DNA from: Cyclaneusma minus
Lineage: Eukaryota; Ascomycota; Leotiomycetes; Marthamycetales; Marthamycetaceae
NCBI GenBank assembly: GCA_037179335.1
Contig: JAKZHN010000049.1
Location: 170,398 to 234,397, forward strand
Direction: 5' to 3'
DNA: 64,000 nucleotides
Part shown: positions 33,748 through 42,810 of the stretch, piece after piece
Layout of the letters: every line of letters starts with the position of its first letter
Position numbering within the stretch: position 1 is the stretch's first letter
Notes under the pieces: generated by a model
Databases searched by the model: none
Told to the model about the DNA's origin: nothing
The model's input: only the letters and a program-made list of their open reading frames with translations
Made by a program: the position numbers and the translations under genes

Positions 33748-34103
33748 GGCTGCGGTGGTTGGGATGTTGTTTGCCAAAGCCAGCCGGGAGTCGAGGATGG
33801 GGAGCTCATCAATGTCGCTATCAGGGCAGCGTGGTGGAGCTCCAATCGGTGGACGTTCTTACTAATCGCAATGTTGCTGCCTGCGAATATCGTATCAGGC
33901 ACCAAGCGACCCGCACCGCCGTGTCACATCGGCTGATCAACAGAACACCAGAACACAGGACCGCTTTCCTGTCGCTGTCGAAGACAACAAACATCGAATA
34001 CGGCTTCTCTCTTCCTCTGCCTGTCACAGCTCGCAGATTTATCCATCGCGCAAAACCTCCTTCGCCTCTCAGCGCAAGACGATAACTCCCGCCGACCGCA
34101 AAT
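33748..34103. promoter_or_regulatory. Divergent promoter NDUFS6 / Min8-like
   Basis: 356 bp between the starts of two genes for mitochondrial respiratory proteins. The arrangement suggests shared transcriptional control. No specific binding site is proven by eye. Confidence 0.45.
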
Positions 34104-34723
34104 ATGGTGGTCAGTCACCACCGTCTCCCTCATCCCCCACAATCGACGGACTCTGCGTGGCTTCATGGCCTCACCTTGCTCTGCTGGCAGCAGCGCCTAA
34201 TTCTCTTTTATAGTTCCTGAATTTACTGACACTCGGTCTTTGGGGAAAGCTTGGTCGACTGACGCATTACGCCTTCGATGCCGTATTAAGTATGTTTTCG
34301 CGCCCCATCCTTACTCTATTCAGTCAAGGGAGCTTTTGCTAACCACTGTTCTTTGATAGTTTCGGCCTTTCTGGCTGGCATGAAGCGCTCAACGGGCCTC
34401 ACGTACGTCTGAATTTGCTTGACTCTTCCGAGTGCATCCATCATTGTCGAAGTGTCTCCTCGCGTACCATGGATACGCTCCAACCTCATCCCCCAAGATG
34501 CTTGTCGTCCGAGATGTCCCTTTTCCGGCTTTCGCGGGAACACACACAAAGGCTAACATTTGCCCACCTTCTGGGCCTTAGCCCTAGCTTCAAATCCGAT
34601 ACTATATCCGAGAACGATAATGTCAAGAAGTGGATTGGCTATTATCTCGACATTGGCGAGACCGTGATGGATACAACTGTCGCCCTTGCGGGCACGAGTG
34701 GCTGGTTTGAGCGTAAGCGGTGA
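34104..34723 (+). CDS. Min8/DUF1748 mitochondrial small protein
   Basis: Four exons, 34104-34109 (only ATGGTG), 34250-34289, 34360-34402 and 34582-34723, join in frame to 76 residues. The product reads MVLGRLTHYAFDAVL, ISAFLAGMKRSTGLTPSFKSD, WIGYYLDIGETVMDTTVALAGTSGWFERKR. This is the complete DUF1748 family pattern, and the M-V-L-G-R-L start only appears when the 6-nt first coding exon is spliced on. Intron 1 is 140 nt (GTCAGT...AAAG, with a TACTGAC branch site). The yeast homologue Min8 is a small mitochondrial membrane protein reported to help cytochrome c oxidase assembly. One hydrophobic helix is predicted from HYAFDAVLISAFLAG. Exon borders were deduced by eye, but every junction restores family sequence. 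Confidence 0.85.
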
Positions 34724-35039
34724 GAGCTACCGCCCAGGGGATGCTTCGTGGGGAAATTGGCGTGGCAGTGACAAGTGTTGCGACTTGCGAGTGGTTCCGT
34801 TGCAACAACTGGCGCCGAAGACGTGGGATACGGCAATTGATGACCTCTACTTGGGGTGTTCAGGCGTTCAGGCAGGTTAGAGGGATGCACGCAGGGCTTG
34901 AAACGAGGCTCACGGTGTTCGCAGGTAGAGCTCATCCTTTGGGTCATCGCAGGATATCTATTCGCCTACAAATCCTTTGCAGTCTATTTCCATGCCAAGA
35001 GTCCACATCTCTCGATAGTGACTTGTTCCAAGGGTTCCC
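34724..35039. other. Gap between convergent genes
   Basis: Between the Min8-like stop and the methyltransferase stop. A plus-strand frame at about 34925-35010 encodes a helix-like hydrophobic peptide (ELILWVIAGYLFAYKSFAVYFHAK). It has no start, splice context or partner exon that I can defend, so it is not called. Confidence 0.35.
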
Positions 35040-36202
35040 TCAGCGTTCAGCCTTTTGTCCCACCGTGAAGATTCTCGGTGTGTCCCAACAAACCCCCTTT
35101 TGAGCCGCTGCGAGACCCTTCTCCACAATTGGCTGCAAGCGCTCGCGTCTCTCTGCTCCCATGCCGCCCAGCAGTTCTTGATATACAGTTTGCATGCAGG
35201 TGCTAAATGGGTGCACCCAAGTTTTACCGATATTGCCTTGCACACTGACCACGTTCTCCAGTCCCTCTGCCTCGAAGTGCCCGCCAAGCTCTTTAACCCA
35301 CCTGCCGCCACCACGTTCTGTCAGTTCACTTGTTCTTCTGCTGCGGGTAAGGGAAACTCGAAGCGCATCTGTGGCAAAGAGACTTATACTTACCCTGTCC
35401 CCAGAGTATGAACTTGGGTGTCCAAGATTTCCCGCGACATCCTCAGATAGTCCTCGACTGGCAGATCAGGATCGCTTTTCATCAGGACTCGATCTTCAAA
35501 GTTTGGCTCGGCCCATTGCAGGTAGCCGCCCGGCTCTGCACAATCAAACACAATGCTCGTCAGTTTTTTCGTTTGATGAGAAGACAAGAAAGGGAATTGT
35601 AGCGGATGAGGATGGACGCACTGAGCAATTTCAAGAGATTCTTCAGCACCGGCCGGGGATCATTGCCCGTTTGGTTGATGATGGCCACTAGCAGCCTAAC
35701 ATGCACGACATCATACTTCTCGCAGAAACGTGGGTCTGGTTCCTCAAACACATTCCATTGATGGAAGTGGACGTTGTCCGGACGCCAGGCCGCTGGCGGG
35801 CACTGATCGAGGCTGATGTCGAAGCCATCGAGCCTGGCGGAGGTGTTTTTGAGCTGACGATCTATGTCAAGAAGCCAGATGCTTTATGCGTCAAGCCAGG
35901 AACTCGTCAGCGAGATCTTTGTATAGTGGGAGGGAAACAGTCTGAATACGGTCTACAGTCTGCGAATTATTGTGAATATCCCAAGTGACTTGGGGAACTT
36001 GGTGTAATGTAGGTACTCACCCAGTCCCAGTAGCTACATCCGCAATGGCAATGTCTTTCTTGTCGAGTGGAATCGAGTTGTGTAGCAGCCAGCCATGCAT
36101 TTCTTTCCAGAAATAGTGTTGGCAGTTGAGTCGCGTGCTGGCATACGCATCTCGCCCTAGGACGTAGGTGTCTGCCGGGTGCGATTTACTGGGACTCGAC
36201 AT
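35040..36202 (-). CDS. UMTA-type SAM-dependent methyltransferase
   Basis: Minus-strand exons 36202-36021, 35881-35622, 35535-35394 and 35301-35040 join in frame to about 281 residues. The product runs MSSPSKSHPADTYVLGRDAYASTRLNCQHYFWKEM, motif I DVATGTGIWLLDI, post-I LDGFDISLDQCPPAAWRPDNVHFHQWNVFEE, YDVVHVRLLVA, then PGGYLQWAEPNFED (the PGGYLQW block typical of UMTA proteins), and a C-terminal domain ending PRIFTVGQKAER. Family knowledge: UMTA/LaeA-like enzymes are fungal class I methyltransferases often tied to secondary metabolism; substrates are mostly unknown. No biosynthetic core gene (PKS, NRPS or terpene synthase) lies in the window, so no cluster is inferred. It looks intact. Confidence 0.88.
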
Positions 36203-37249
36203 TGCTGCAGTTGGAAGCTCTGTGGGATACGATGCAAGTCTGATATCTCCTTGTATGGAAGAAGCGCAAGTTGGGCTTCTCAAGAACTGTGTGGCTGCGG
36301 TGTACTTTATATCAATGTCAAATTCGCGTGGTGCCGGAAAGGGACGGCAACCGAGAAGCATAAAGTCTAGAAGGTCTGAACAGCTATGTTCCACGCGTGC
36401 AGAAGCATCTTGCTAGAGGGGTAGTCCATGTGTGTGCTTCGCGTCTGCATGTGCTTGTCGGCTTTCTCACGGGTCATCCGGAAACCGTGGCACTGGCCAA
36501 GGATAACAAGCACTGGATAGCTTTGATTTAGACATAGTCGAGTGGAGTAAGAGGCTGACTCCAGGACCTTTACAAGTTAGCACTTCGAGACATCACATGC
36601 ATTGGAGTGGGATGTAGGAAATCTGCGGATAATGGACAAGCTAGAGGTGACGGGGAAGTGAAGGCTCGGGCTGAAGGGACCATTGTAGGTAAATTGAGTT
36701 CAGATTCGATGTGACTGTGTGACTTTCGGACTGTTGAAAGTTGCGGTTAAGTCGGCACCGTGCCACGCCAAAAACAAAGTTACTCGAGTTCCGATAGACG
36801 GTAAGTCGAAGTGTTGCTTCTGAAGTGTTTCTTCAATAATAGACTCTGACTTGACCTGTGCTGCCACCCGACCAGAGAGCTCAAGCCTCGAGGATTGTAG
36901 AGACACACACATAGCCGCTCTGCCGTTTTCGAGTCGAAGGTGCTTTAAGAGTCTGAGTTGAGACCGGATCGAGGTTTGGCAAGTGGAAAAGCAATACCTT
37001 AAGCGTCTTGCCAGTTGCCACTCTTGGTTTGACATTCAGCTGGCTGCTGCCTCAAGTGAGTCGAACTCTTATACCCAACAGGCCAAATATGTTACTTGGC
37101 GGTCGTCGGCATTCGGGAGCTTTCACGAATAACTTCCCGATTGAAATATCAAGAGTACAAGTATACCTACCATAAGAAGGCTCGCAGTGGAATCTCTTCT
37201 GCGTGCAGGGTAGCTTGTCTCGTCGCCCAGTAGTCCCCTAGCACATATG

Positions 37250-37480
37250 TTTTCCACTTCTTGTCTTCTCCCACTTCCTTGGATTTCCCCAAATTGTCTG
37301 GATTTCCAACAATTTCTTGTATTTCTTTCCCTCAACAGTTGGATTTCCCTCAGATCTCGATCCCTTCACCTTGGGTTTGTCCCAATTACACGGATTTCTT
37401 AATGACCTGCACTGTTCCTGAATTCTGATTGGTGGAATATATCTCAACGATCTGAACTATTCCTAAATCCACATTTGAGT
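37250..37480. repeat. Degenerate 19-bp tandem array, second locus
   Basis: About ten diverged units of 16-25 bp such as CCCACTTCCTTGGATTTC, CCCAAATTGTCTGGATTTC and CCAATTACACGGATTTCTT follow one another. They resemble the 19-bp unit at 54557-54768 (consensus CCAATTACTTGGAATTTTC) in the same orientation. GGGTAGCTTGTCT at 37208 also recurs at the edge of the 54-kb element (GAGTAGCTTGTCT). Probably an older, decayed copy of the same element. Confidence 0.5.
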
Positions 37481-37841
37481 TTTGCTCAACAAATTTATAC
37501 CGGGATTTCAAAAGTATGCCAGGAACTGCACGCAGAAGACATTCCACGGCCAGGAAGGCGCATTGAGGGGAATTCAATAGCGGACCGCCGGATTGTGACA
37601 TTGTCAGGCATTTGGGCTAGGCAGGCACCTCGTTATTGAATACCCTTCACTCCAGTCTTTCCTGGACTGTCAACATCTTTTCATCCAAAATGCCAAATCC
37701 AGAAGAACTATTGACAAAACACTAACAGTTCCATGACTGTTTTGTGTCCGGCCCAGTCACTGATCCGGACAGATACTTCCTCAATAGAGACATCCACTCT
37801 CCGCAGTTCTGCCAAGTGCCAGTCCTGGCGAAGAACACTAG

Positions 37842-37916
37842 GTGCCCTGGTCATGGTCTAGGGCACAAAATGCCTGCCCCGGTGTCGTTGGCTAGGGAAA
37901 ATCCCCCAGGCATTTT
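37842..37916. repeat. Adjacent inverted repeats
   Basis: GTGCCCT and AGGGCAC form a 7-bp stem around 37842-37866. Immediately after it, AAAATGCCTG (37867-37876) is the exact reverse complement of CAGGCATTTT (37907-37916), with 30 bp between. They may be ends of a tiny repeat or chance structure. Confidence 0.5.
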
Positions 37917-38673
37917 CGTTTTTCTATAATCTGTTAAGCGCGGGAATACATAGCATTTTTTTGCGCCTCCTTGTGGGATGCGAACGAGTTCAGTCTGTCG
38001 TTTGGTGAACTCCGAAGAGCCAGCCTCCAATTTCTCGTAGATACCGTTAGGCCACCAACGACTGAATCGACCACGAGAGGCTTTTTGCTGCTTGCGGTTT
38101 ATGTAGCTACCTGAGAAGAATCCCAAGAAAGTGATTGATTTTCGTTAGAGAGGAAAGCTCTCACTAAATACATAGTGCTCTTCTTTGATTAGAAGAGAGC
38201 ACAATAGCTAAGCATACATCAAAGAGAGATACATCAAGATGATTCTAGAGTCTACAAACAACAAACTGTACTCCTCTCTTGCTTCTGCTTTTCCTTGCCT
38301 TGTGAACTTCTACGAGTGGAATAATTGAAATCTGAAAGAAAGGGATTCATCGAGCACATCTATCACCGTGATAATGCTTCATAGCAAATTCAGTGAACAT
38401 AGGGCTCAGAACCCGTAATTCAGCTAAACTCAATTCCTTCATATCTAAGGGGCTCAGGAATCAAAACACCAATAATCCCAAATGCCTGTGGATATAATGC
38501 CACCCTCCTAATCCCAAACCAAACGCCTGGCTCATCATGCGGATGCATCGTCATCACTACGAAAGCTTCGCTCTCTTCCGTCTCATCAAGCCTTCTAGTT
38601 GGCTAACAGACAACGCAGTTGTGCAGTTCTGAAGGAAGTCCCGCCAACCACGCCGAGTGCAGCTGTGAGTTAA

Positions 38674-40937
38674 TCATAACTTGACACCCCATATCCCTCT
38701 ACCTCCACTGACACCCAGCCAGTCTCCACCTTCACTGCTCAGTGCACTGTGTGGAGCCCAGCTGATGTTTCCCACTTCATAATCACATCTCCAGCTAGCA
38801 CTCGGGCCTCGGCTGTTATCAGGATTTGGTCCGCCATTCGAGGTCGGTGCCGGAGGGGCGACAGAGGAGCTCTGGGCGAGCAAGTCCCAGATGAGAACCA
38901 GAGAATCGTCAGCCCCTGAAGCCAATGTGCCCCGTCGTGAAGGCGACCACTCGATGCAGTTGATGGACGACGAATGCCCTCGGAGCTCGAGCAAGGCTTG
39001 GCCAGGTTGCCGTACATCGAGAATTCGGATGAGGTTTGAGTCTTGGGAGAAGGTCGCTAGAAGATGAGTGTCATGGGGGGAAGCCGCAAGGCGCAATAGG
39101 GGCGGCGGGTTTGACATTGTCTGTTGAGCCAGAGTAGGACTTATCCGGCCACCACCCGGGTTTGCATCTTGAAAGGGGTCAGTCAGCGGTCCAATACCTT
39201 CAATCTCAATCCCACTCACCTTTGTCATCTTTGGCTGTAGGCTCGTATATGATGGTACTGTGCTCCAGACTTCGAAGATCGAACATCCGCACACTTCCAT
39301 CAGCACCGCAGCTCACAAACACGTCCACGCTATTTGCACAGAATCGGACGTCAAACACTTCCTTGTCATGGGCGATGAGCTGGGTCTTCGCCGTGAGAGT
39401 GGGGATATCCCAGATAGTGCAAGTCGTGTCAATGGAGGAAGTAATGATGAGACTGGGAGACACGGTGTTCCAGTCCAAAGAAGTGAGCGGTGCGGTATGC
39501 TCGGGGGTCTTGGAGTTTGAGAGCAAGGCCAACGGGGTCAACTTGCTTGCAGGCGCCTGTTCTCGAGCTGATGATCGATTTATCGAGTTCCCAGGAGACG
39601 CCATCGGAGTGTCTGCAGGTAAAGACCAGAGTCGCAAATGGTCCCCAGAAGTCGCCAGCAGATCAGTAGACTGTTTCTGGGAAGATGGTGGCTCCCAGAG
39701 CAATCGAGTTACTGGATATGAATGGGTTGCCTCGGCTATCTTGGTGAATTCGATGCCGTATTTAGGGCCACCCGGCACATAGGACTCAGCCGGAGTCGCC
39801 GTTATTTGAGACTCCAGTATTTGTATCTATCTCGGGTCAGAATGAGTCGCTGTACCAGAGGGGTCGAAAGAAGTGTCTTACAAAATTGTGTCCATCCTCC
39901 AGGTAGCTTCCTAGTGCTACCTTGCCAGTATCATGGTTCTGAGCAGGCCACTTGCACCAGTCAAAAGCATACACCGCCCATGGTGCAAGATAGTTGCTGT
40001 TGGTTGGTGTCGCATTGGCGCCGTCAAAGGAGTATGGATTCGCACCGGGGGAAATGTCTGGCAGTCCGGACTCTGTCCGCGGCCGGATATCTGCGAGGCC
40101 TAGAGGCGTGCTTGACACAGTGCGTTGCTGTCCCGAAGGAGTGTACTTGGCGGTTGGAGAGGAGAACTGCGAGCCGTCGCCGCTAGTTGCGAAAGGGCCG
40201 TAAGGTTGCGCATCGTATGCTGTCGACGGGCTGGAGCGTGAGTAGCCGTGGGAGGTGGTGAGAGTGGCGGCGCGCGAGGGAGTTGCGTAGGGATCCTGCT
40301 GCTGCTGGGCCATGTTTTGCTGCTGGAGGGCTGCTCCGACGGGCGCGATGTTGGTCGAATTGAGGGCGGGTCTTCCGCCGGGCTGTAGGGTGCTGGGCAG
40401 CTGTGCTCCTCCACCACTTCGATACTGCGAGGTCTCGGGCGTGGCATGTTCCAGACTGATTTGGGGAGCACCAGTAGCGGCGTATTCTCTTGGCGACATG
40501 GGCCCGCCGCGCTGGGCTGAGGCGCCAGAAGCGGGGGCTAGGTGAAGCTCGTCGGGATGGCGGCCGTAGGTCTGTTGCCGGCGAGGCGTGTCGAACTGTT
40601 GCGAGTGACTCATGGCTGAGCCAACAGATGCGACGTTCGAGGCGTAGCTGGACGAGTTCGCAGACAACGACGAGGCGTTGCGTGGCTGGCCTGGAGGATA
40701 TGCCGGCGGATGGGCTGAATGGGCAGCGGCGGAGTCTGATAGGCCCTGAGCTTGCGAGTGCGAGTACAGAGCATCGGTTCCTGCAGTGGTGCTCCCTGAC
40801 GTGGCAGTGCGCAAGTTGTTGGAGGGCGCGCCGATGGATCCTAGAGCTTGGGCTGCTTGGTAGATGCCCGACGCGGCATCGTGCTGCTGCTGCTGCTGCT
40901 GTGACTGCGACGACGACAAGTGGAAGTGGAAGGGCAT
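38674..40937 (-). CDS. DCAF7/WDR68-like WD40 protein
   Basis: Minus-strand exons 40937-39882, 39826-39220 and 39167-38674 give about 718 residues. The first roughly 310 residues are low complexity: a polyglutamine stretch (SQSQQQQQQHD, from a CTG run at about 40881-40901) and many S/A/P/Q segments. The WD40 part begins YLAPWAVYAFDWCKWPAQNHDTGKVALGSYLEDGHNF. It goes on with KYGIEFTKIAEATHSYPVTRLLWEPP, LATSGDHLRLWSL, LTSLDWNTVSPSLIITSSIDTTCTIWDI, VFDVRFCANSVDVFVSCGADGSVRMFDLR and INCIEWSPSRRGTLASGADDSLVLIWDL. These are diagnostic of the DCAF7/AN11 family, scaffolds for kinases and a CUL4 substrate receptor in animals and plants. Animal members lack the long Q-rich N-terminus, which is a fungal addition. 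Intact. Confidence 0.92.
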
Positions 40938-41550
40938 TCTTGGGCGCCGCGCGGGCGTGTAGAGGCCGGCAAGTGCTCAACCGCTCCTTCTCGTCCAGAC
41001 CGGGCAGAGCAGAGCGCTGGCTTGTCTCGCAGAAAGCAAGTTGTATCGGGCATGCGGCACGCCAGCGACAGCGATGCTTTGTTCGCAGCTCTCTCGATTT
41101 CCGGAAGGTCACGGGACCGGGTGGGTTCTAGAGACTATGTCCGCGGGCTATACGGCGCTGATCTTGTTTTCGCACAGCATCAGCAGCACATGGCAAGAAA
41201 CAGCAGCTTCACGACCTGATCCGACCTGATCCGAAGACGAGAAGACTCGATGATCGGCAGCGACATGTCCCTTGAGCTTCAGCATCGCGATGGAACTCAA
41301 TCCCCAGTGGCACGTGCACTGACTGAGCTGCGGCCCCAGGCACCAACCGAATTAAGGCTGCAGCCTCGTCATTTCTTGTCCTCGGTCCATTGTCGCATTG
41401 CATTCCCGTCCTCCTTCTCCTCTCGCGTTTCTATCTTTGCCTCAGCTTTTCTTCTCGTACTTGTAGCTCATGCCTGCTCTTCCTTCTCCTGTTGCCGCCG
41501 CCAATCTCACTGTGTTCGAATCTATCTGACGCTCTGCACCGAGTCCGGCC
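40938..41550. promoter_or_regulatory. Divergent promoter WD40 / PPAT
   Basis: 613 bp between the starts of the DCAF7-like gene (minus) and phosphopantetheine adenylyltransferase (plus). The last 150 bp before the plus-strand gene are pyrimidine-rich (for example CCTCCTTCTCCTCTCGC). One CACGTG lies near 41310. Confidence 0.4.
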
Positions 41551-42810
41551 ATGTCTCCAGCCGACCTCCACTCGCTGCTTCTGCTTCCTGCTCCTCCCCT
41601 TCCGACAACTCGGCCTGCACTGAGCACTGCATATTTCCCTGCAATCACCGCCGCTCTCCAAGCTTTGCGCGACCTGCATATCGAGACCAGCACGCTGCTG
41701 GAGATCGTCGTGCAGCTGCCGCCGCGCCAGGGCCGCTTGGAATACGCCGGACCGCGAGTCTTTGACGAATGCCAGAAACTGGTCGCTGCTCTCTACACCC
41801 TTACCAGCATCGTCTGCGCCAAGGAGTCTATCGAAGTCGATGGTCCCGGCGCTGTGGATACGCGAGTCGTTCTGGTCTCTTCCGAAAATGCCCACAAGGT
41901 CCCGCTACATGGCGAACTTGGAAACATCAGCGTCATCCCTGGCCCGATCACCGACATACCAACTTTCGCTATGTCGAGGCGAAAATGGAGATACCTTTTC
42001 GCAGTCGATGGAGAGGAAGGCCAAAGCTGTCTTGCCAGATACCAACACATTGTTGGTCTCACGCGGAGACCCCTTGAAGGGGAAGTGCGTACCCTCAGGG
42101 GTGGATTGAGTCTGCTTGTCCAGCCTCCCGCTCAAATCGATGCTGAGGCCTCGTCTCTTACGACTTATACTACTGTTGCTGTTGGCGGCACATTCGACCA
42201 CCTTCATGCCGGACATAAGCTATTACTTACTGCGACCGCGCTACTCCTTCAACCCCGTTCCAGGACGATGATGGAGACGCCGATAAGGAGACTTGTCGTG
42301 GGGATTACCGGAGACGAATTACTCAAGAACAAAAAATATGCTGAATATCTTGGAAGTTGGGACGAGCGCCAAGCGGACGTGGTCGACTTCTTGAAAACGA
42401 TCCTCTACTTCCCAAATCACAAGCAGAAGGATGATGTCAAAACCATAAGAATCGACGAGCCCGGACCAAACGGCCATGCTGTGCAAACTGTTCTCGTATC
42501 ACACAATCTCACCATTGAATGTGTTGAGATCCAGGACCCCTTTGGCCCTACTATCACGGATGAAACGATCTCCGCACTCGTGGTTTCGGGGGAGACGAGA
42601 TCTGGGGGGCAAGCCGTCAACAGTAAACGCGAAGAGAAAGGCATGAAGCCGTTGGATGTTTTCGAGGTTGACGTGCTCACTGCCAATGAGGGGGAAGCTT
42701 CTGCTCCGAATCCCGGCCAAGAAACAGAGACGGCGGAGTTTGCGTCCAAGATTAGCAGCACGGCAATTCGCAGACACAAGGCTGAGCTCGCAAAGACGGC
42801 GATATCATGA
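41551..42810 (+). CDS. CAB4: Phosphopantetheine adenylyltransferase (CoA synthesis)
   Basis: Single exon, 419 residues. The C-terminal nucleotidyltransferase domain starts TTVAVGGTFDHLHAGHKLLLTATALLL, with the (H/T)xGH motif as HAGH. VVGITGDELLKNKKYAEYLGSWDERQADVVDFL, VQTVLVSHNLTIECVEIQDPFGPTITDETISALVVSGETRSGGQAVN and SSTAIRRHKAEL follow. This is the eukaryotic-type PPAT, yeast Cab4, which converts 4'-phosphopantetheine plus ATP to dephospho-CoA. The first roughly 190 residues are a fungal N-terminal domain of unclear role (SLLLLPAPPLPTTRPALS and onward). No dephospho-CoA kinase domain is fused, unlike the bifunctional animal enzyme. The gene looks intact. Confidence 0.93.
   Translation: MSPADLHSLLLLPAPPLPTTRPALSTAYFPAITAALQALRDLHIETSTLLEIVVQLPPRQGRLEYAGPRVFDECQKLVAALYTLTSIVCAKESIEVDGPGAVDTRVVLVSSENAHKVPLHGELGNISVIPGPITDIPTFAMSRRKWRYLFAVDGEEGQSCLARYQHIVGLTRRPLEGEVRTLRGGLSLLVQPPAQIDAEASSLTTYTTVAVGGTFDHLHAGHKLLLTATALLLQPRSRTMMETPIRRLVVGITGDELLKNKKYAEYLGSWDERQADVVDFLKTILYFPNHKQKDDVKTIRIDEPGPNGHAVQTVLVSHNLTIECVEIQDPFGPTITDETISALVVSGETRSGGQAVNSKREEKGMKPLDVFEVDVLTANEGEASAPNPGQETETAEFASKISSTAIRRHKAELAKTAIS

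Larger units (their letters stand above)
36203..38673. other. Long gene-free tract with repeat relics
   Basis: 2.5 kb with no gene recognised. The part from 36.7 to 38.5 kb is AT-rich and contains a degenerate 19-bp array (37250-37480), short hairpins (37842-37916) and no long family-like frame. A 91-codon minus-strand frame at 37851-38126 is Lys/Arg-rich but matches nothing I know. The first roughly 200 bp should be the methyltransferase promoter. Confidence 0.45.

Noticed and set aside
34856..35068. Small plus-strand frame with a membrane-helix-like segment (LILWVIAGYLFAYKSF)
   Set aside because: No credible start, splice link or homologue; it partly overlaps the methyltransferase 3' end.
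40183..41131. Long antisense frames over the Q-rich N-terminus of the WD40 gene
   Set aside because: Consequence of stop-poor low-complexity GC-rich sequence; the minus-strand frame splices cleanly into the WD40 domain.
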